A stretch of DNA of 64,000 bases, from NCBI RefSeq assembly GCF_012275575.1, contig NZ_NPIH01000239.1, positions 1 through 64,000 of the forward strand. The letters are read 5' to 3'. The notes under the pieces are model-generated. The model did not search any database. It was not told where the DNA came from and was given only the letters and a program-made list of their open reading frames with translations. Every line of letters begins with the position of its first letter. Position 1 is the stretch's first letter. This DNA is from Paraburkholderia sp. SG-MS1. Its GTDB lineage: Bacteria; Pseudomonadota; Gammaproteobacteria; Burkholderiales; Burkholderiaceae. The position numbers and the translations under genes are program-made. Shown here piece by piece: positions 17,483 to 26,425 of the stretch.

Positions 17483-17961
17483 GCTGCTCCCAGAAGAAGA
17501 TTGGCGGCCATCCGTTCGGTCCAGCCACGGCTGAAATGAGGCCATGTGTGAAGGTTGCGCAGGTATCGCAGGCGATAGGCGGCGAAGCGCATGACGAACT
17601 TCATCGCGTCAGTGCTTTTGACCGCATTCAGGGTGTCTGGGCCGAACTTACCGTCTTCCTTCGCGCCGGACGCTTTTTGCATCCACAACACGACGAGGCC
17701 GCCGTTGTAATTCGCGTCGAAGATCTGGAAAGCCACGCGTGGATCGATTTCGTCGAGATGCAGCGGATCCCAGTACTTCTGCTTGGCAATTTCCTTCGCG
17801 GTTTCCAGCGGCAGATCTTTCATCGCGCCGTTGTAGCCCTCGCTGCGCGCGACGCGAGCAGTCACGCCCCACATCGTTTCGCCGCCGGGATCGGCCGGAT
17901 TGAAGCAGTAACCGCCTTCGTTTCCGATCAGAGCCCTGAATGCGTCTTCAAAGTTGTCCAT
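17479..17961 (-). CDS. GH108-type N-acetylmuramidase (endolysin-like)
   Basis: The 160-residue protein matches the glycoside hydrolase 108 family of lysozyme-like muramidases. Glu15 in NEGGY is the expected catalytic acid, followed by a GGETMWGVTARVARSEGY block. The C-terminal half, from about 85, looks like the peptidoglycan-binding domain usually paired with it. No signal peptide is visible, so it would need a holin to reach the periplasm; the next gene encodes one and overlaps it by 4 bases. It begins 53 bases after the TPR gene. The family also includes phage lysins and so-called secretion activator proteins. Confidence 0.85.
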   Translation of the reverse strand: MDNFEDAFRALIGNEGGYCFNPADPGGETMWGVTARVARSEGYNGAMKDLPLETAKEIAKQKYWDPLHLDEIDPRVAFQIFDANYNGGLVVLWMQKASGAKEDGKFGPDTLNAVKSTDAMKFVMRFAAYRLRYLRNLHTWPHFSRGWTERMAANLLLGAA

Positions 17962-18014
17962 TCGACTTCTCCTCTCCAGCTGTATGTACGACAGGAACGT
18001 GGGTGCTTCTGCGG

Positions 18015-19484
18015 TTACGCTTCGGCGTCGGGTGATACGTCAAGTGATGCTTGAAACGGAAGTGCTGGGCGTGGATTCGAAACGGGTCGAGTGCGCGCAT
18101 CGGGTCTCGGTGCGTCCGGTGCGCCGCCGCCCTCCACTGCGTTGGCGAGGCGCGCGAGTTGAGTCTCGTGAGCGGTCAACGTGCCCGCATCGCGTTCCAG
18201 CGCTTGCGCATACTTGCGCGAGGCGCCACGCAGATCACCCTTGTGATCGAGTGCCCGGCCCATTTCCGCGTAGGACGGCGCAAGATCGGGCCGCAGCGAG
18301 ATGGCGCGCGAGAGCTTGTCGATCGCTTCGTCGTATCGGCCGACCCTGTCGAGCGCTTCGCCCCAGTCGTGCAGATTGTCGACGGAGCCCGGATTCATTT
18401 CGTCGGCCTGTCTGAACGCGTCGAGTGCTTCTTCGTTACGATGCGCGCGCAACAGGACGTCACCGAGAAGGCGCAGGTTTTCGGCTGTCTTCGATTTCTC
18501 CCTCGCGCCGGCACGCAATGCTTCGAGTGCGTCGTCGAGGCGTTCCTGCTGTGCGAGGGCGCGGCCGAGACTCGCGTGCAGAATCGCCGAATGCTTGTAG
18601 ACGGTCAGCGCCTCGCGGGTTTGCCGTTCTGCCTCTTCCGCTTTCGACTCCCCTTGATCGGTCAGCAGCCACGCTTTGCCCGCGAGCGCCCATTCCCTTT
18701 GCTCGGGCGAGGGCAGGGTAAGAACCTTGTCGTAGATCGCGATGATCTCGTTGTAGCGGCACTCTTGCGGATGGCATCTGGTTTTCCGGACCTGTGAATA
18801 GAGATGGCTGGCGAGAATATTCGGTTCGGCGAGGCGCATCGCTTCGACAGCGATCCCGTGCACGAAATCTTCCAGGTCACGTCCTTCGAACGGCACGGTG
18901 CTTTCGCGGGAATTGAACGGGCCGCCTTCTATTTGCACATGGGCAATGTACGAGTCGGCGCTCTCGTTGATTTTCGTGATGCCGACATGAACGACGACGT
19001 CCGTGCGCTTGATGATCCCCTTGATGAAGCGGACCGTCGACGCGTACGACATATCCTGACCAGGAAGCTGGATGTCGGGTTGGGAGTCGGTGTCGGTCAT
19101 CGTGTCGTGAGGAATCGAATCGGCATCCTCGGCGATATCCCGCATGGAAGACATGATTCGCTCTGCGAGAAAGCTCGACGTGTAGCCGCGCTGTGAAAGT
19201 GATTGCGGTGTTTCGACGGGCGGCACCAGCAATTGCCGGTTGAGCACGCCGCGCACGACGAGGCAGGAAAAGCCGATCGCAAGCAGAAGGAAGAACCACG
19301 GCAGAATGTATGGCCACACCTGCTTCGGACCCGTGCCGATAAAGCCGACGGCACGCCATCCGAGCGGCAGGAATCCGGCGAAACGGCGGGTTTGGCGACC
19401 ATGGCGCCTTGGTGCGGCGCAGCCTGGACGGAATGGCCGGCCGCGCCAATTCATTGGCCGACGTGGACTTTGCATACTCGACAT
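18015..19484 (-). CDS. Membrane-anchored TPR protein upstream of a lysis pair
   Basis: The 489-residue protein has a basic cytoplasmic N-terminus, a single transmembrane segment at about 56-79, a soluble region with a β-rich stretch (about 140-220), and at least four to five tetratricopeptide repeats from about 265 to 440. The C-terminal half should lie in the periplasm. The start at 19484 (MSSMQS) has a GAGGTG Shine-Dalgarno 6 bases upstream; the longer frame to 19631 is not protein-like. It is first in a leftward cassette with the endolysin and holin. The middle domain is not one I can name. A scaffold or regulatory role for the lysis pair is inference. Confidence 0.75.
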   Translation of the reverse strand: MSSMQSPRRPMNWRGRPFRPGCAAPRRHGRQTRRFAGFLPLGWRAVGFIGTGPKQVWPYILPWFFLLLAIGFSCLVVRGVLNRQLLVPPVETPQSLSQRGYTSSFLAERIMSSMRDIAEDADSIPHDTMTDTDSQPDIQLPGQDMSYASTVRFIKGIIKRTDVVVHVGITKINESADSYIAHVQIEGGPFNSRESTVPFEGRDLEDFVHGIAVEAMRLAEPNILASHLYSQVRKTRCHPQECRYNEIIAIYDKVLTLPSPEQREWALAGKAWLLTDQGESKAEEAERQTREALTVYKHSAILHASLGRALAQQERLDDALEALRAGAREKSKTAENLRLLGDVLLRAHRNEEALDAFRQADEMNPGSVDNLHDWGEALDRVGRYDEAIDKLSRAISLRPDLAPSYAEMGRALDHKGDLRGASRKYAQALERDAGTLTAHETQLARLANAVEGGGAPDAPRPDARTRPVSNPRPALPFQASLDVSPDAEA

Positions 19485-19824
19485 GACGCACCTCGTTTCA
19501 AAGCGTTGTTGGGCACTGCGCGACTTGACTGGGCGCAATAACGCATTGAACGTGCCATGAGGACGCCGGCCCCTGTGCAAGCGGCGTGTGGGTAACGCAG
19601 AGGTCGCGCACGTGAAAAGTGTTGTGCGCAAGCCAACGCATTCGGGAGGGAAGTTGGCCGGCGGATGACATCGCGTGGGACAAGCCCACGGAAGACAGGA
19701 AGGAACGGCTGCGAGACAACCTGCTTGTCGCGTCCTGCTCTGAGAACGAAGCAGGTGCGGCGTTATTCAAGCGACGCAGTACGTCGCCGCTTCATTGCCC
19801 GCTTTCTCGCGACACAAAAAAAAT
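19485..19824. other. Non-coding gap: promoter region of the TPR cassette
   Basis: No gene with credible composition is seen. A minus-strand frame at 19498-19770 lacks a Shine-Dalgarno and looks random. The stretch presumably holds the promoter of the TPR-endolysin-holin cassette. Confidence 0.5.
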
Positions 19825-19849
19825 GCCGTTCAGCCCCGGACTGAACGGC
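19814..19849 (-). terminator. Intrinsic terminator of the NitT/TauT-type ABC operon
   Basis: On the minus strand a perfect 9-bp stem (GCCGTTCAG at 19825-19833 with CTGAACGGC at 19841-19849) is followed by A and a run of eight T residues. It lies 45 bases after the permease stop. A second 9-bp inverted repeat (19857-19865 with 19877-19885) lies between. Confidence 0.9.
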
Positions 19850-19893
19850 AAGATACTATGCGGCCACGTACTACACGGCCGCATACGTTTTGC

Positions 19894-20757
19894 TCAAACC
19901 GCAGCGGGACGCCATTTCAGCAGACGCTGCTCGATTGCGGTCAACAGATAGTCAGCCGCCAGCGCGACCACCGCCAGCACGATCATTGCCGCGAACACGC
20001 CGCTCGCATTGAATGCACCTTGCGCCGTGGAGATCAACAGGCCAATCCCCTGCTTCGACCCGAGAAACTCTCCGACCACCGCGCCGACCAGCGCAAAGCC
20101 GAAGCTCACGTGCAAGCTGGCGAGAATCCAGCTCAGCGCCGACGGAATCACCACCGACGTCGTCACCTGGCGGCGCGACGCGCCGAGAATCTGCGCATTC
20201 GCGATCATGTAACGGTCGGCTTCACGCACGCCCTGGAACGCATTGGCGAACACGACGAAGAACACCATCACCACCGCGAGCGCCACCTTCGACGCCATCC
20301 CGAGGCCCAACGCGATCACGAACACCGAGCCGAGCACCACCCGCGGAATCGAGTTCGCAATCTTGATGTAGAGGCTGAACACATCGGAGAGCAGCTTGTT
20401 GCGGCCGAGCACGATGCCGCAGAAGATGCCCGCCACCGAGCCGATGATGAACCCAAGCCCGGTTTCTTCGAGCGTGACCCACACCTGGGTGAGCAACGGG
20501 CCTTGCGACGTGCCGTTCACGAACCAGTCGACGATCTGATCGAAAATGGCGGTCGGCATCGAGAAGAAGAACGGGTCGATCCACTTCAGGCGCGCGGACA
20601 GTTCCCACCCGCCGAGCACGACCACCAGCACGAGCACGCGCAGCGTGATCACGAGCGCATGACGTTGCCGGATGCGTTTTTGCGCGACGCGTTCGACATG
20701 CGCGAGCGACGCGGCGTCGATGCCCGAGGGCATCATCTGTTGAGGGGTAGTAGACAT
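19894..20757 (-). CDS. NitT/TauT-type ABC transporter permease
   Basis: The 287-residue inner-membrane protein has about six transmembrane segments and the binding-protein-dependent permease signature near residue 190 (GASRRQVTTSVVIPSAL, the loop that contacts the ATPase). The family imports nitrate, taurine, alkanesulfonates, riboflavin or thiamine precursors. It is the last gene of the binding protein-ATPase-permease operon, 16 bases after the ATPase, and is followed by a strong intrinsic terminator. Substrate cannot be assigned. Confidence 0.9.
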   Translation of the reverse strand: MSTTPQQMMPSGIDAASLAHVERVAQKRIRQRHALVITLRVLVLVVVLGGWELSARLKWIDPFFFSMPTAIFDQIVDWFVNGTSQGPLLTQVWVTLEETGLGFIIGSVAGIFCGIVLGRNKLLSDVFSLYIKIANSIPRVVLGSVFVIALGLGMASKVALAVVMVFFVVFANAFQGVREADRYMIANAQILGASRRQVTTSVVIPSALSWILASLHVSFGFALVGAVVGEFLGSKQGIGLLISTAQGAFNASGVFAAMIVLAVVALAADYLLTAIEQRLLKWRPAAV

Positions 20758-20773
20758 GTTTGCCGTTCCTTGA

Positions 20774-21568
20774 TTATCCGATCTGCACTTCTTCGCGCAG
20801 GTCGTGCCAGATGTCGCGCGAGATTTCGATGAAACGCGGGTCGTAGCGAACCTCCGAGGTGACGCGCGGACGCGGCAAATCGATTTCGTACACCTTCTTC
20901 AGCGTCGCGGGGCGCGCGGTCAGCACGAACACGCGGTCGGCGAGCGCAATCGCTTCTTCCAGATCGTGCGTGACGAACACCACCGATCCGGCACCGCCCC
21001 ACAATTGCAGCAGTTCGTCCTGCATCAAGGTGCGCGTTTGCATGTCGAGCGCCGAGAAGGGCTCGTCCATCAACAGGATTTCAGGCTTGTTGATGAAGGT
21101 CTGCGCGAGCGCGACGCGCTTGCGCATGCCGCCCGACAGTTGATGCGGATAGTGCTTGCCGAACTTGTCGAGGCCGACGCGGCGCAACCATTCGTTGGCT
21201 TCCTCGTACGCGGCGGACTTCGAGCGGCCGCGATACAGCGGACCGGCGGCCACGTTGTCGAGCACCGTGCGCCACGGGAATACGGCGTCGGCCTGGAACA
21301 CGAAGCCGATGCGCGGATCGATGCCGTCCACGGGCGCGCCCATCACGCGCACTTCGCCGGTGGTAGGCTTCAGCAAGCCGGTAATCATGCTGAGCGTGGT
21401 GGACTTGCCGCAACCCGTCGGGCCGACCACCGCGACGAATTCGCCGCGCGCCACCGACATGCTGAAGTCGCGCAGCGCGACCGTCGCCTTGCCATCCGGC
21501 GAAATGAAACGGCACGACACGTTGCGCATCTCGATCGCTGGCGTATCGCGTGACATAGGTTGATTCAT
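20774..21568 (-). CDS. NitT/TauT-type ABC transporter ATP-binding protein
   Basis: The 264-residue ATPase has Walker A GPTGCGKST, the ABC signature LSGGMRKRVALAQ, Walker B LLMDEPFSALD and the switch His in VFVTHDLEEA. Loop sequences are of the SsuB/TauB type. It lies 40 bases after the binding-protein gene with a GAGG Shine-Dalgarno. It powers import together with the adjacent permease. Confidence 0.92.
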   Translation of the reverse strand: MNQPMSRDTPAIEMRNVSCRFISPDGKATVALRDFSMSVARGEFVAVVGPTGCGKSTTLSMITGLLKPTTGEVRVMGAPVDGIDPRIGFVFQADAVFPWRTVLDNVAAGPLYRGRSKSAAYEEANEWLRRVGLDKFGKHYPHQLSGGMRKRVALAQTFINKPEILLMDEPFSALDMQTRTLMQDELLQLWGGAGSVVFVTHDLEEAIALADRVFVLTARPATLKKVYEIDLPRPRVTSEVRYDPRFIEISRDIWHDLREEVQIG

Positions 21569-21608
21569 CGGCTGGTGCCTCGCAGTGCTCGTGATGTTGA
21601 AAAAAGCC

Positions 21609-22628
21609 TTACTTCGTCGCGGTCTTGACCGGCGCCGACAGGTAGTCGTTGCTGTAGGTCCTGGCGAGATCGATGTGCTTACCCTTCACGGAAGGATTGA
21701 ACGCGGACAGCACCTTCAGCACGGTATCCGGGCCGTCGGCGGGCATCTTGCCGTCCTTCGTAAACATCGGCAGCGATGCTTTCAGCGCGCCGACGTACAG
21801 GTCCTTGTTGTTGCCGTAGTAGTCCTTCGGCATCTTCGCGGCGATCTCCTCGGCGCTGTGCGTCGAAATGAAGTTCAATGTTCTGGCGAAAGCGTGCGAG
21901 AGTTTCGCCGCCTCGTCCTTGTGCGACTCGGCCCAGGCGCGTTGCACGTAGAAGCTCGAAGCCGGATACGTGCCGCCGAGCGCGGCGCGCGTGCCTTCCA
22001 GCGTGCGCATATCGACCAGCACCTTGGCGTCGCCGGTCTTCAGAAGTTGCGAAACGGTCGGCTCGGTCGTCATGCCGGCGTCGATACGGCTTTGCTTGAT
22101 GGCCGCGATGAAGCTGTTGTCCGCGCCGACCGGCAGCAGCGTGTATTGCGTGGACGGCACACCCGCGCGTTGCGCGAGGTATTGCGTGAGGAAACTCGTC
22201 GACGAGCCCAGGCCGGTCACGCCGAGGGTCTTGCCCTTCGCGTCGGCCATGCTTTTGAATGTGCCGGCCGCCTTGGTCGACACCATTTCCACTTCGCCCG
22301 GCACCTGGCCAAAGATCACCAGCGCCTGAACTTCCTTGCCCTTGCTTTGCAGATCGATCGTGTGATCGTAAAAGCCGACCACGCCTTGCACCGCGCCCGC
22401 CAGCAGTTCGTTTTCCGCGTCGACGCCCGCCGGTTGCGAGAGGATCTCGACGTCGAGACCCTCGTCCTTGAAATAGCCGAGCTGTTCGGTGAGCCTGGCC
22501 GGCAGATAGATGATCTTGGTGGCGCCACCGACCATGATCGTGAGTTTTTCGGCGTGTGCGGCAGCCGAAGCGGCGGCGAGGGTGAACGCAACACCTGACA
22601 CAGCGGCAATCTGGCGCAAGGTACGCAT
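21609..22628 (-). CDS. ABC transporter substrate-binding protein (NMT1/SsuA-like)
   Basis: The 339-residue protein has a signal peptide ending near AAAHAE and the NMT1/THI5/SsuA fold start (KLTIMVGGATKIIYLPARLTEQLGYFKDEGLDVEI). It captures the substrate in the periplasm for the two following genes. AAGGAG lies about 8 bases before the ATG. It is divergent from a TctDE-like two-component system, which is the likely regulator. Possible substrates include sulfonates, aromatic acids or pyrimidine precursors; the sequence alone does not decide. Confidence 0.9.
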   Translation of the reverse strand: MRTLRQIAAVSGVAFTLAAASAAAHAEKLTIMVGGATKIIYLPARLTEQLGYFKDEGLDVEILSQPAGVDAENELLAGAVQGVVGFYDHTIDLQSKGKEVQALVIFGQVPGEVEMVSTKAAGTFKSMADAKGKTLGVTGLGSSTSFLTQYLAQRAGVPSTQYTLLPVGADNSFIAAIKQSRIDAGMTTEPTVSQLLKTGDAKVLVDMRTLEGTRAALGGTYPASSFYVQRAWAESHKDEAAKLSHAFARTLNFISTHSAEEIAAKMPKDYYGNNKDLYVGALKASLPMFTKDGKMPADGPDTVLKVLSAFNPSVKGKHIDLARTYSNDYLSAPVKTATK

Positions 22629-22749
22629 GAAGCAGTCTCCTTAGGTTTGGTCGCCGCGGGTAGGGCAGGCGGCGCTTTCTGGATGAATGACGGCGATTAT
22701 AGAAATCTGAAACCTTCTGCTAGCTTTCTGAGGTTTCGACAAAGCATGA

Positions 22750-22779
22750 GTGTTAACCCCGTACTGCGTGTAAACCCCG
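22750..22779. promoter_or_regulatory. Direct repeat, candidate response-regulator site
   Basis: GTGTTAACCCCG (22750-22761) and GTGTAAACCCCG (22768-22779) are direct repeats 18 bases apart with one difference. They lie between the divergent binding-protein and response-regulator genes. OmpR-type regulators bind direct repeats, so this may be an operator. Confidence 0.4.
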
Positions 22780-22888
22780 CTGCGCTCCGGCCGCGAGCGC
22801 ACGTTCCGTGTGCGGCGGATCAAACGGGGCACGCGCAAAGCCTTTGTTTTACGGCACAATCGACGGCCTGACTTTTGCCGTCCCTGCC

Positions 22889-23566
22889 ATGAAGCTGCTG
22901 CTCATCGAAGACAATCCGACGCTCGCGCACTGGCTCGCGAAAATGCTGGAGCAGGAGGCGTTCGCGCTCGACGCCGTGCAGGACGGCGACGCGGCCGACC
23001 AGCTACTGCGCACCAATCATTACGACGTGATCCTGCTCGACCTGAATCTGCCGAAGCTCTCGGGCAAGAACGTGCTGCGCCGCTTGCGCCAGCGCGGCGA
23101 CGCGACGCCGGTGCTGATCCTGACCGCGAGCGGTTCGATCGACGAAAAAGTGGAACTGCTTGGCGCTGGCGCGGACGATTATCTCGTCAAACCATTTGAA
23201 GTACGCGAGCTGATTGCACGCATCAAGGTGGCGATCCGCCGTCAGTCGCCGTCGAAGGCGAGCGAGGTGGTGTGCGGCGATCTGGCCTTCGACATCGACA
23301 CGCGCCAGTTCATGCTGAAGGGCGCACCGCTGAACGTCACGCCGCGCGAGCGCTCGGTACTCGAAGCGTTGATCCTGCGCCTCGGAAAAACTGTGACGAA
23401 GCCCGCCCTGGTCGACGCGATCTTCACGCTCGCCGACGAACCGAGCGAGGACGCGGTCGAAATCTACATCTCACGTTTGCGCAAGAAACTCGACGGCAGC
23501 TCGGCGGCGATCGTCACGCTGCGCGGGCTCGGCTATCTGCTGCGCAAGAAAGACGATGACCAATAG
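22889..23566 (+). CDS. OmpR-family response regulator (TctD-like)
   Basis: The 225-residue protein has a receiver domain (acidic residues Glu7/Asp8, phospho-acceptor Asp51 in LLDLNLP, conserved Lys in VKPFE) followed by a winged-helix C-terminal DNA-binding domain (about 130-222). The ATG at 22889 (MKLLLIEDN) is the natural start; the frame upstream to 22808 is not part of the domain. The 3' end overlaps the kinase gene by 11 bases, so the pair is co-translated. Its position suggests control of the divergent ABC transporter. Confidence 0.92.
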   Translation: MKLLLIEDNPTLAHWLAKMLEQEAFALDAVQDGDAADQLLRTNHYDVILLDLNLPKLSGKNVLRRLRQRGDATPVLILTASGSIDEKVELLGAGADDYLVKPFEVRELIARIKVAIRRQSPSKASEVVCGDLAFDIDTRQFMLKGAPLNVTPRERSVLEALILRLGKTVTKPALVDAIFTLADEPSEDAVEIYISRLRKKLDGSSAAIVTLRGLGYLLRKKDDDQ

Positions 23567-24947
23567 CCTGCGGGTGCGCCTGTTGTGGTGGCTGCTGGTG
23601 CCGCTCGCGTTATATGTGTTCGTCACGGGCAAAGCCGAATACGATAATGCGCGGCGCACGGCGGATCTCGTGCAGGACAATCAGCTGATTTCGTCGGCGC
23701 GCATGATCGCCGGTGAAGTGGAGTGGGTAGATGGCTTTCTGCGCGTCGACGTTCCGCCCGCCGCGCTTGAAGTATTCGTGTCGCCGTATCGCGATCAGGT
23801 GTTCTACAGCGTGCGTGTCGACGATGGGCGGCTGCTCGCCGGCACGCCGGATTTCCCGCCGCGCCCGCTGCAGGCGGCCGACACGCCCGACCATTACGAC
23901 ACCGAGCTGCGAGGCCAGCCGGTGCGTGCGGTCGGGCTCGTGCGTTACATGTACGACAATGGCGCGACGCGCCGCGTGCGGGTCACGGTGGGCAAAACCG
24001 TGCGTTCTCGCGACGCCATGGCTCAGCAATTGTGGCAGCCGCAACTGGTGCGGCAGGTCGCGATGATCGCGCTCGCGGTGGCGCTGGTGTGCATCGGGCT
24101 GACGTTCGAATTGCGGCCGCTGATGAAAGTCAAAGAGGATGTCACCGACCGCGATCCGATGCAGCTCGAACCGATTCGCGTCGAACGGCTGCACACCGAG
24201 TTGCGCCCGATCGTCGAAGCGATCAATCAATGCATCGCGCGGCTCGGTGTACAGGTGGCGGCGCAACGACGCTTCATCGCCGACGCCGCGCATCAGTTGC
24301 GCACGCCGCTCACGCTGCTTGGCACGCAGTTGCAGTTCGCGCGGCAGCAGGACGGCATTCATTCCGCGCTCGACGAAGCGCTCGCCGCGATGCATCGGAG
24401 CAATCGTTCGATGGTGGCGCTAACCAACAAGCTGTTGTTGCTGGCACAGGCCGAAGCCACCGACAACACGCAGCTCGCGACGGAAACCGTGGACCTGGTG
24501 CCGCTTGCCATGGAAGTCGTGGAGGATCTCGCCCTGCTCGCGCAGGCACGAGAGATCGATCTGGGCGCCGAGCTGAAGGGCGCCGCACCGGTGAGCGGGC
24601 ACCGGGGTCTGCTGCAGGCGCTGATCGCGAATCTCGCGGAGAACGCGATTCGCTATACCGGCAGCGGCGGCCACGTCACGGTTGCCGTTAGCGCCAACGC
24701 CGATACGGTCACCGTGAGTGTGCTCGACGATGGTCCCGGCATTCCGGCCGAGTCGCGCGGCCGCGTGTTCGAACCTTTCTTCCGGGCGTCGGCCGATACC
24801 GAGGGCACCGGCCTGGGTCTCGCTATCGTGCGCGAAATTGCCGATACGCACCACGGCGAGATCGCGCTCAAGCCGGGTGTCGGCGGCAGGGGTGTGCACA
24901 TCAGCGTGTCGTTCCCGCGCGCTGCCCTGGCGCTTCGTGATCGATAG
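23556..24947 (+). CDS. Sensor histidine kinase (TctE-like)
   Basis: The 463-residue kinase has two transmembrane segments (about 8-25 and 165-185) around a periplasmic sensor of the 2CSK_N type found in tricarboxylate sensors. The phospho-accepting His246 is in AAHQLRTPLT, the N-box is NLAENAIRY, and the G-boxes are DDGPGIP and GTGLGLAIV. Overlap with the response-regulator gene is 11 bases. TctE-type kinases sense carboxylates; the ligand here is unknown. Confidence 0.92.
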   Translation: MTNSLRVRLLWWLLVPLALYVFVTGKAEYDNARRTADLVQDNQLISSARMIAGEVEWVDGFLRVDVPPAALEVFVSPYRDQVFYSVRVDDGRLLAGTPDFPPRPLQAADTPDHYDTELRGQPVRAVGLVRYMYDNGATRRVRVTVGKTVRSRDAMAQQLWQPQLVRQVAMIALAVALVCIGLTFELRPLMKVKEDVTDRDPMQLEPIRVERLHTELRPIVEAINQCIARLGVQVAAQRRFIADAAHQLRTPLTLLGTQLQFARQQDGIHSALDEALAAMHRSNRSMVALTNKLLLLAQAEATDNTQLATETVDLVPLAMEVVEDLALLAQAREIDLGAELKGAAPVSGHRGLLQALIANLAENAIRYTGSGGHVTVAVSANADTVTVSVLDDGPGIPAESRGRVFEPFFRASADTEGTGLGLAIVREIADTHHGEIALKPGVGGRGVHISVSFPRAALALRDR

Positions 24948-25261
24948 GGTATCCGAAGCAAAGCGGCGGTCTGAATCGACTGCTCGGCAGCTCGGCGCTA
25001 CTGGCGGCAACGAGTTCATTCACCTGACCCAGCACGCCCGTTTGCTTCACGTCATGTACCGCAGATGACATGTTGTGAATCTCGCGATCACTGCGTCGGA
25101 GCCGGCCACGGCAAGCCGCAAACCGACTCGCGCGATGCTCGACGGCCGCATCGCACGGCTCGCGAGACCGGCGCTCGCGCGCGGATCGCCGGCTAACTCG
25201 CCGCTAGCCCACAGCCGCCAGGCGCATTCGTCTCCGTCCCCACCTCCCTCCGAACCCACCC
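24948..25261. other. Intergenic gap, nothing recognised
   Basis: This stretch lies between the convergent kinase and alcohol dehydrogenase genes. No credible coding frame and no hairpin followed by a T-run were seen. Confidence 0.5.
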
Positions 25262-26425
25262 TCAAAATGCCGCGACATAAATCCCCAAGGCATCGCTCTC
25301 GCTAACCGGGCGTGGATTGTTCACCAGTAACCGCGTCTGCAACATCGCATCGCTTGCCATCCGTTCGAGCCCGTCGCGTGCAATCCCGACATCGCGAAGT
25401 CGCGCCGGAATCGCGGTCGCAGCGATCATATGTTCGAGCTGTTCAATCAGCGCCTGAGTCTTGCTCGCGTCGCTGCCCGATGCCTGCGGCACGATCACGT
25501 CCGCGAGTTCCGCGTACAGATGAGCCGCCGCCTCGGCGTTGAAGCGCAACACGTGCGGCAACACGAGCGCGTTCGAAAGGCCGTGCGGCACGTGATAGAT
25601 GCCACCGATCGGATACGCGAGCGCATGCACCGCCGCCACCGGCGCATTGGCGAACGCCTGCCCCGCGAAGGTCGCGCCGAGCAGCATCGCTTCGCGCGCG
25701 TCGCGGTTCTGGCCGTTCTCGCAGGCGCGCAAGAGGTTGCGCGACAGCAGCTCGAGCGCCTTCACCGCGAGCATGTCGGAAACGGGATTCTTCAGATGCG
25801 CGGACGTGTATGCCTCGATCGCATGAACCATCGCGTCGATGCCGGTTGCCGCGGTCGTGGCCACCGGCAGGCCGAGCGTGAGCTCCGCATCGAGAATCGC
25901 GAGATCGGCGATCAGTTGCGGCGCGACCACGCCCATCTTCTTCGCTTCACCGACCGTCACGATCGACACGGCCGTCACTTCGGAGCCGGTGCCCGCAGTG
26001 GTCGGCATCTGCACGAGCGGCAAGCGCGCGACGCTCACCTTGTTCACGCCATACATCTCGCCGAGCGCCTGCTCCTGCTGCGGCGCGAGCACGGCGATCA
26101 GCTTGGCAACGTCCATCGACGATCCGCCGCCGAGCCCCAGCACGATTTCCGCGTCGGCCTGCCGCGCGCGCGCCGTTGCTTCGAGCACGATGTGTTCCGG
26201 CGGATCGGCGATCACGTCGTCGATCGCGGTGGCGCTCCAGCCGTGCGCCGCGAGATCGGCGAGCGCGGGATTCAGGAGGCCGCTCGTATGCAGGAACCCA
26301 TCGGTGACGACACACAAACGCGTGAGCGCCGGAAATTGCGCACGCAGCAGCGCGCCGAGGCGACGCGCGGCGCCGAACTCCACGACCAGCGTTGGCACCG
26401 TTTGAAATTTGCATGCGTTCATCAT
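25262..26425 (-). CDS. Iron-containing alcohol dehydrogenase
   Basis: The 387-residue enzyme is a group III (Fe-dependent) alcohol dehydrogenase or maleylacetate-reductase relative. The NAD-binding GGGS motif is at 99-102 and the metal ligands are Asp197, His201, His267 and His281. GGAG lies 7 bases before the ATG at 26425. That ATG overlaps the stop of the small monooxygenase gene in ATGA, so the two are coupled. Oxidation of a small alcohol or reduction of an aldehyde or keto acid is expected; the substrate is not evident. Confidence 0.88.
   Translation of the reverse strand: MMNACKFQTVPTLVVEFGAARRLGALLRAQFPALTRLCVVTDGFLHTSGLLNPALADLAAHGWSATAIDDVIADPPEHIVLEATARARQADAEIVLGLGGGSSMDVAKLIAVLAPQQEQALGEMYGVNKVSVARLPLVQMPTTAGTGSEVTAVSIVTVGEAKKMGVVAPQLIADLAILDAELTLGLPVATTAATGIDAMVHAIEAYTSAHLKNPVSDMLAVKALELLSRNLLRACENGQNRDAREAMLLGATFAGQAFANAPVAAVHALAYPIGGIYHVPHGLSNALVLPHVLRFNAEAAAHLYAELADVIVPQASGSDASKTQALIEQLEHMIAATAIPARLRDVGIARDGLERMASDAMLQTRLLVNNPRPVSESDALGIYVAAF

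Noticed and set aside
16787..19484. A prophage or gene-transfer-agent remnant
   Set aside because: Only the holin and endolysin are phage-like. No integrase, structural, packaging or repressor genes and no att repeats were seen within several kilobases.
19498..19770. A 90-codon minus-strand gene before the TPR gene
   Set aside because: No Shine-Dalgarno, random-looking composition, and it overlaps the expected promoter region.
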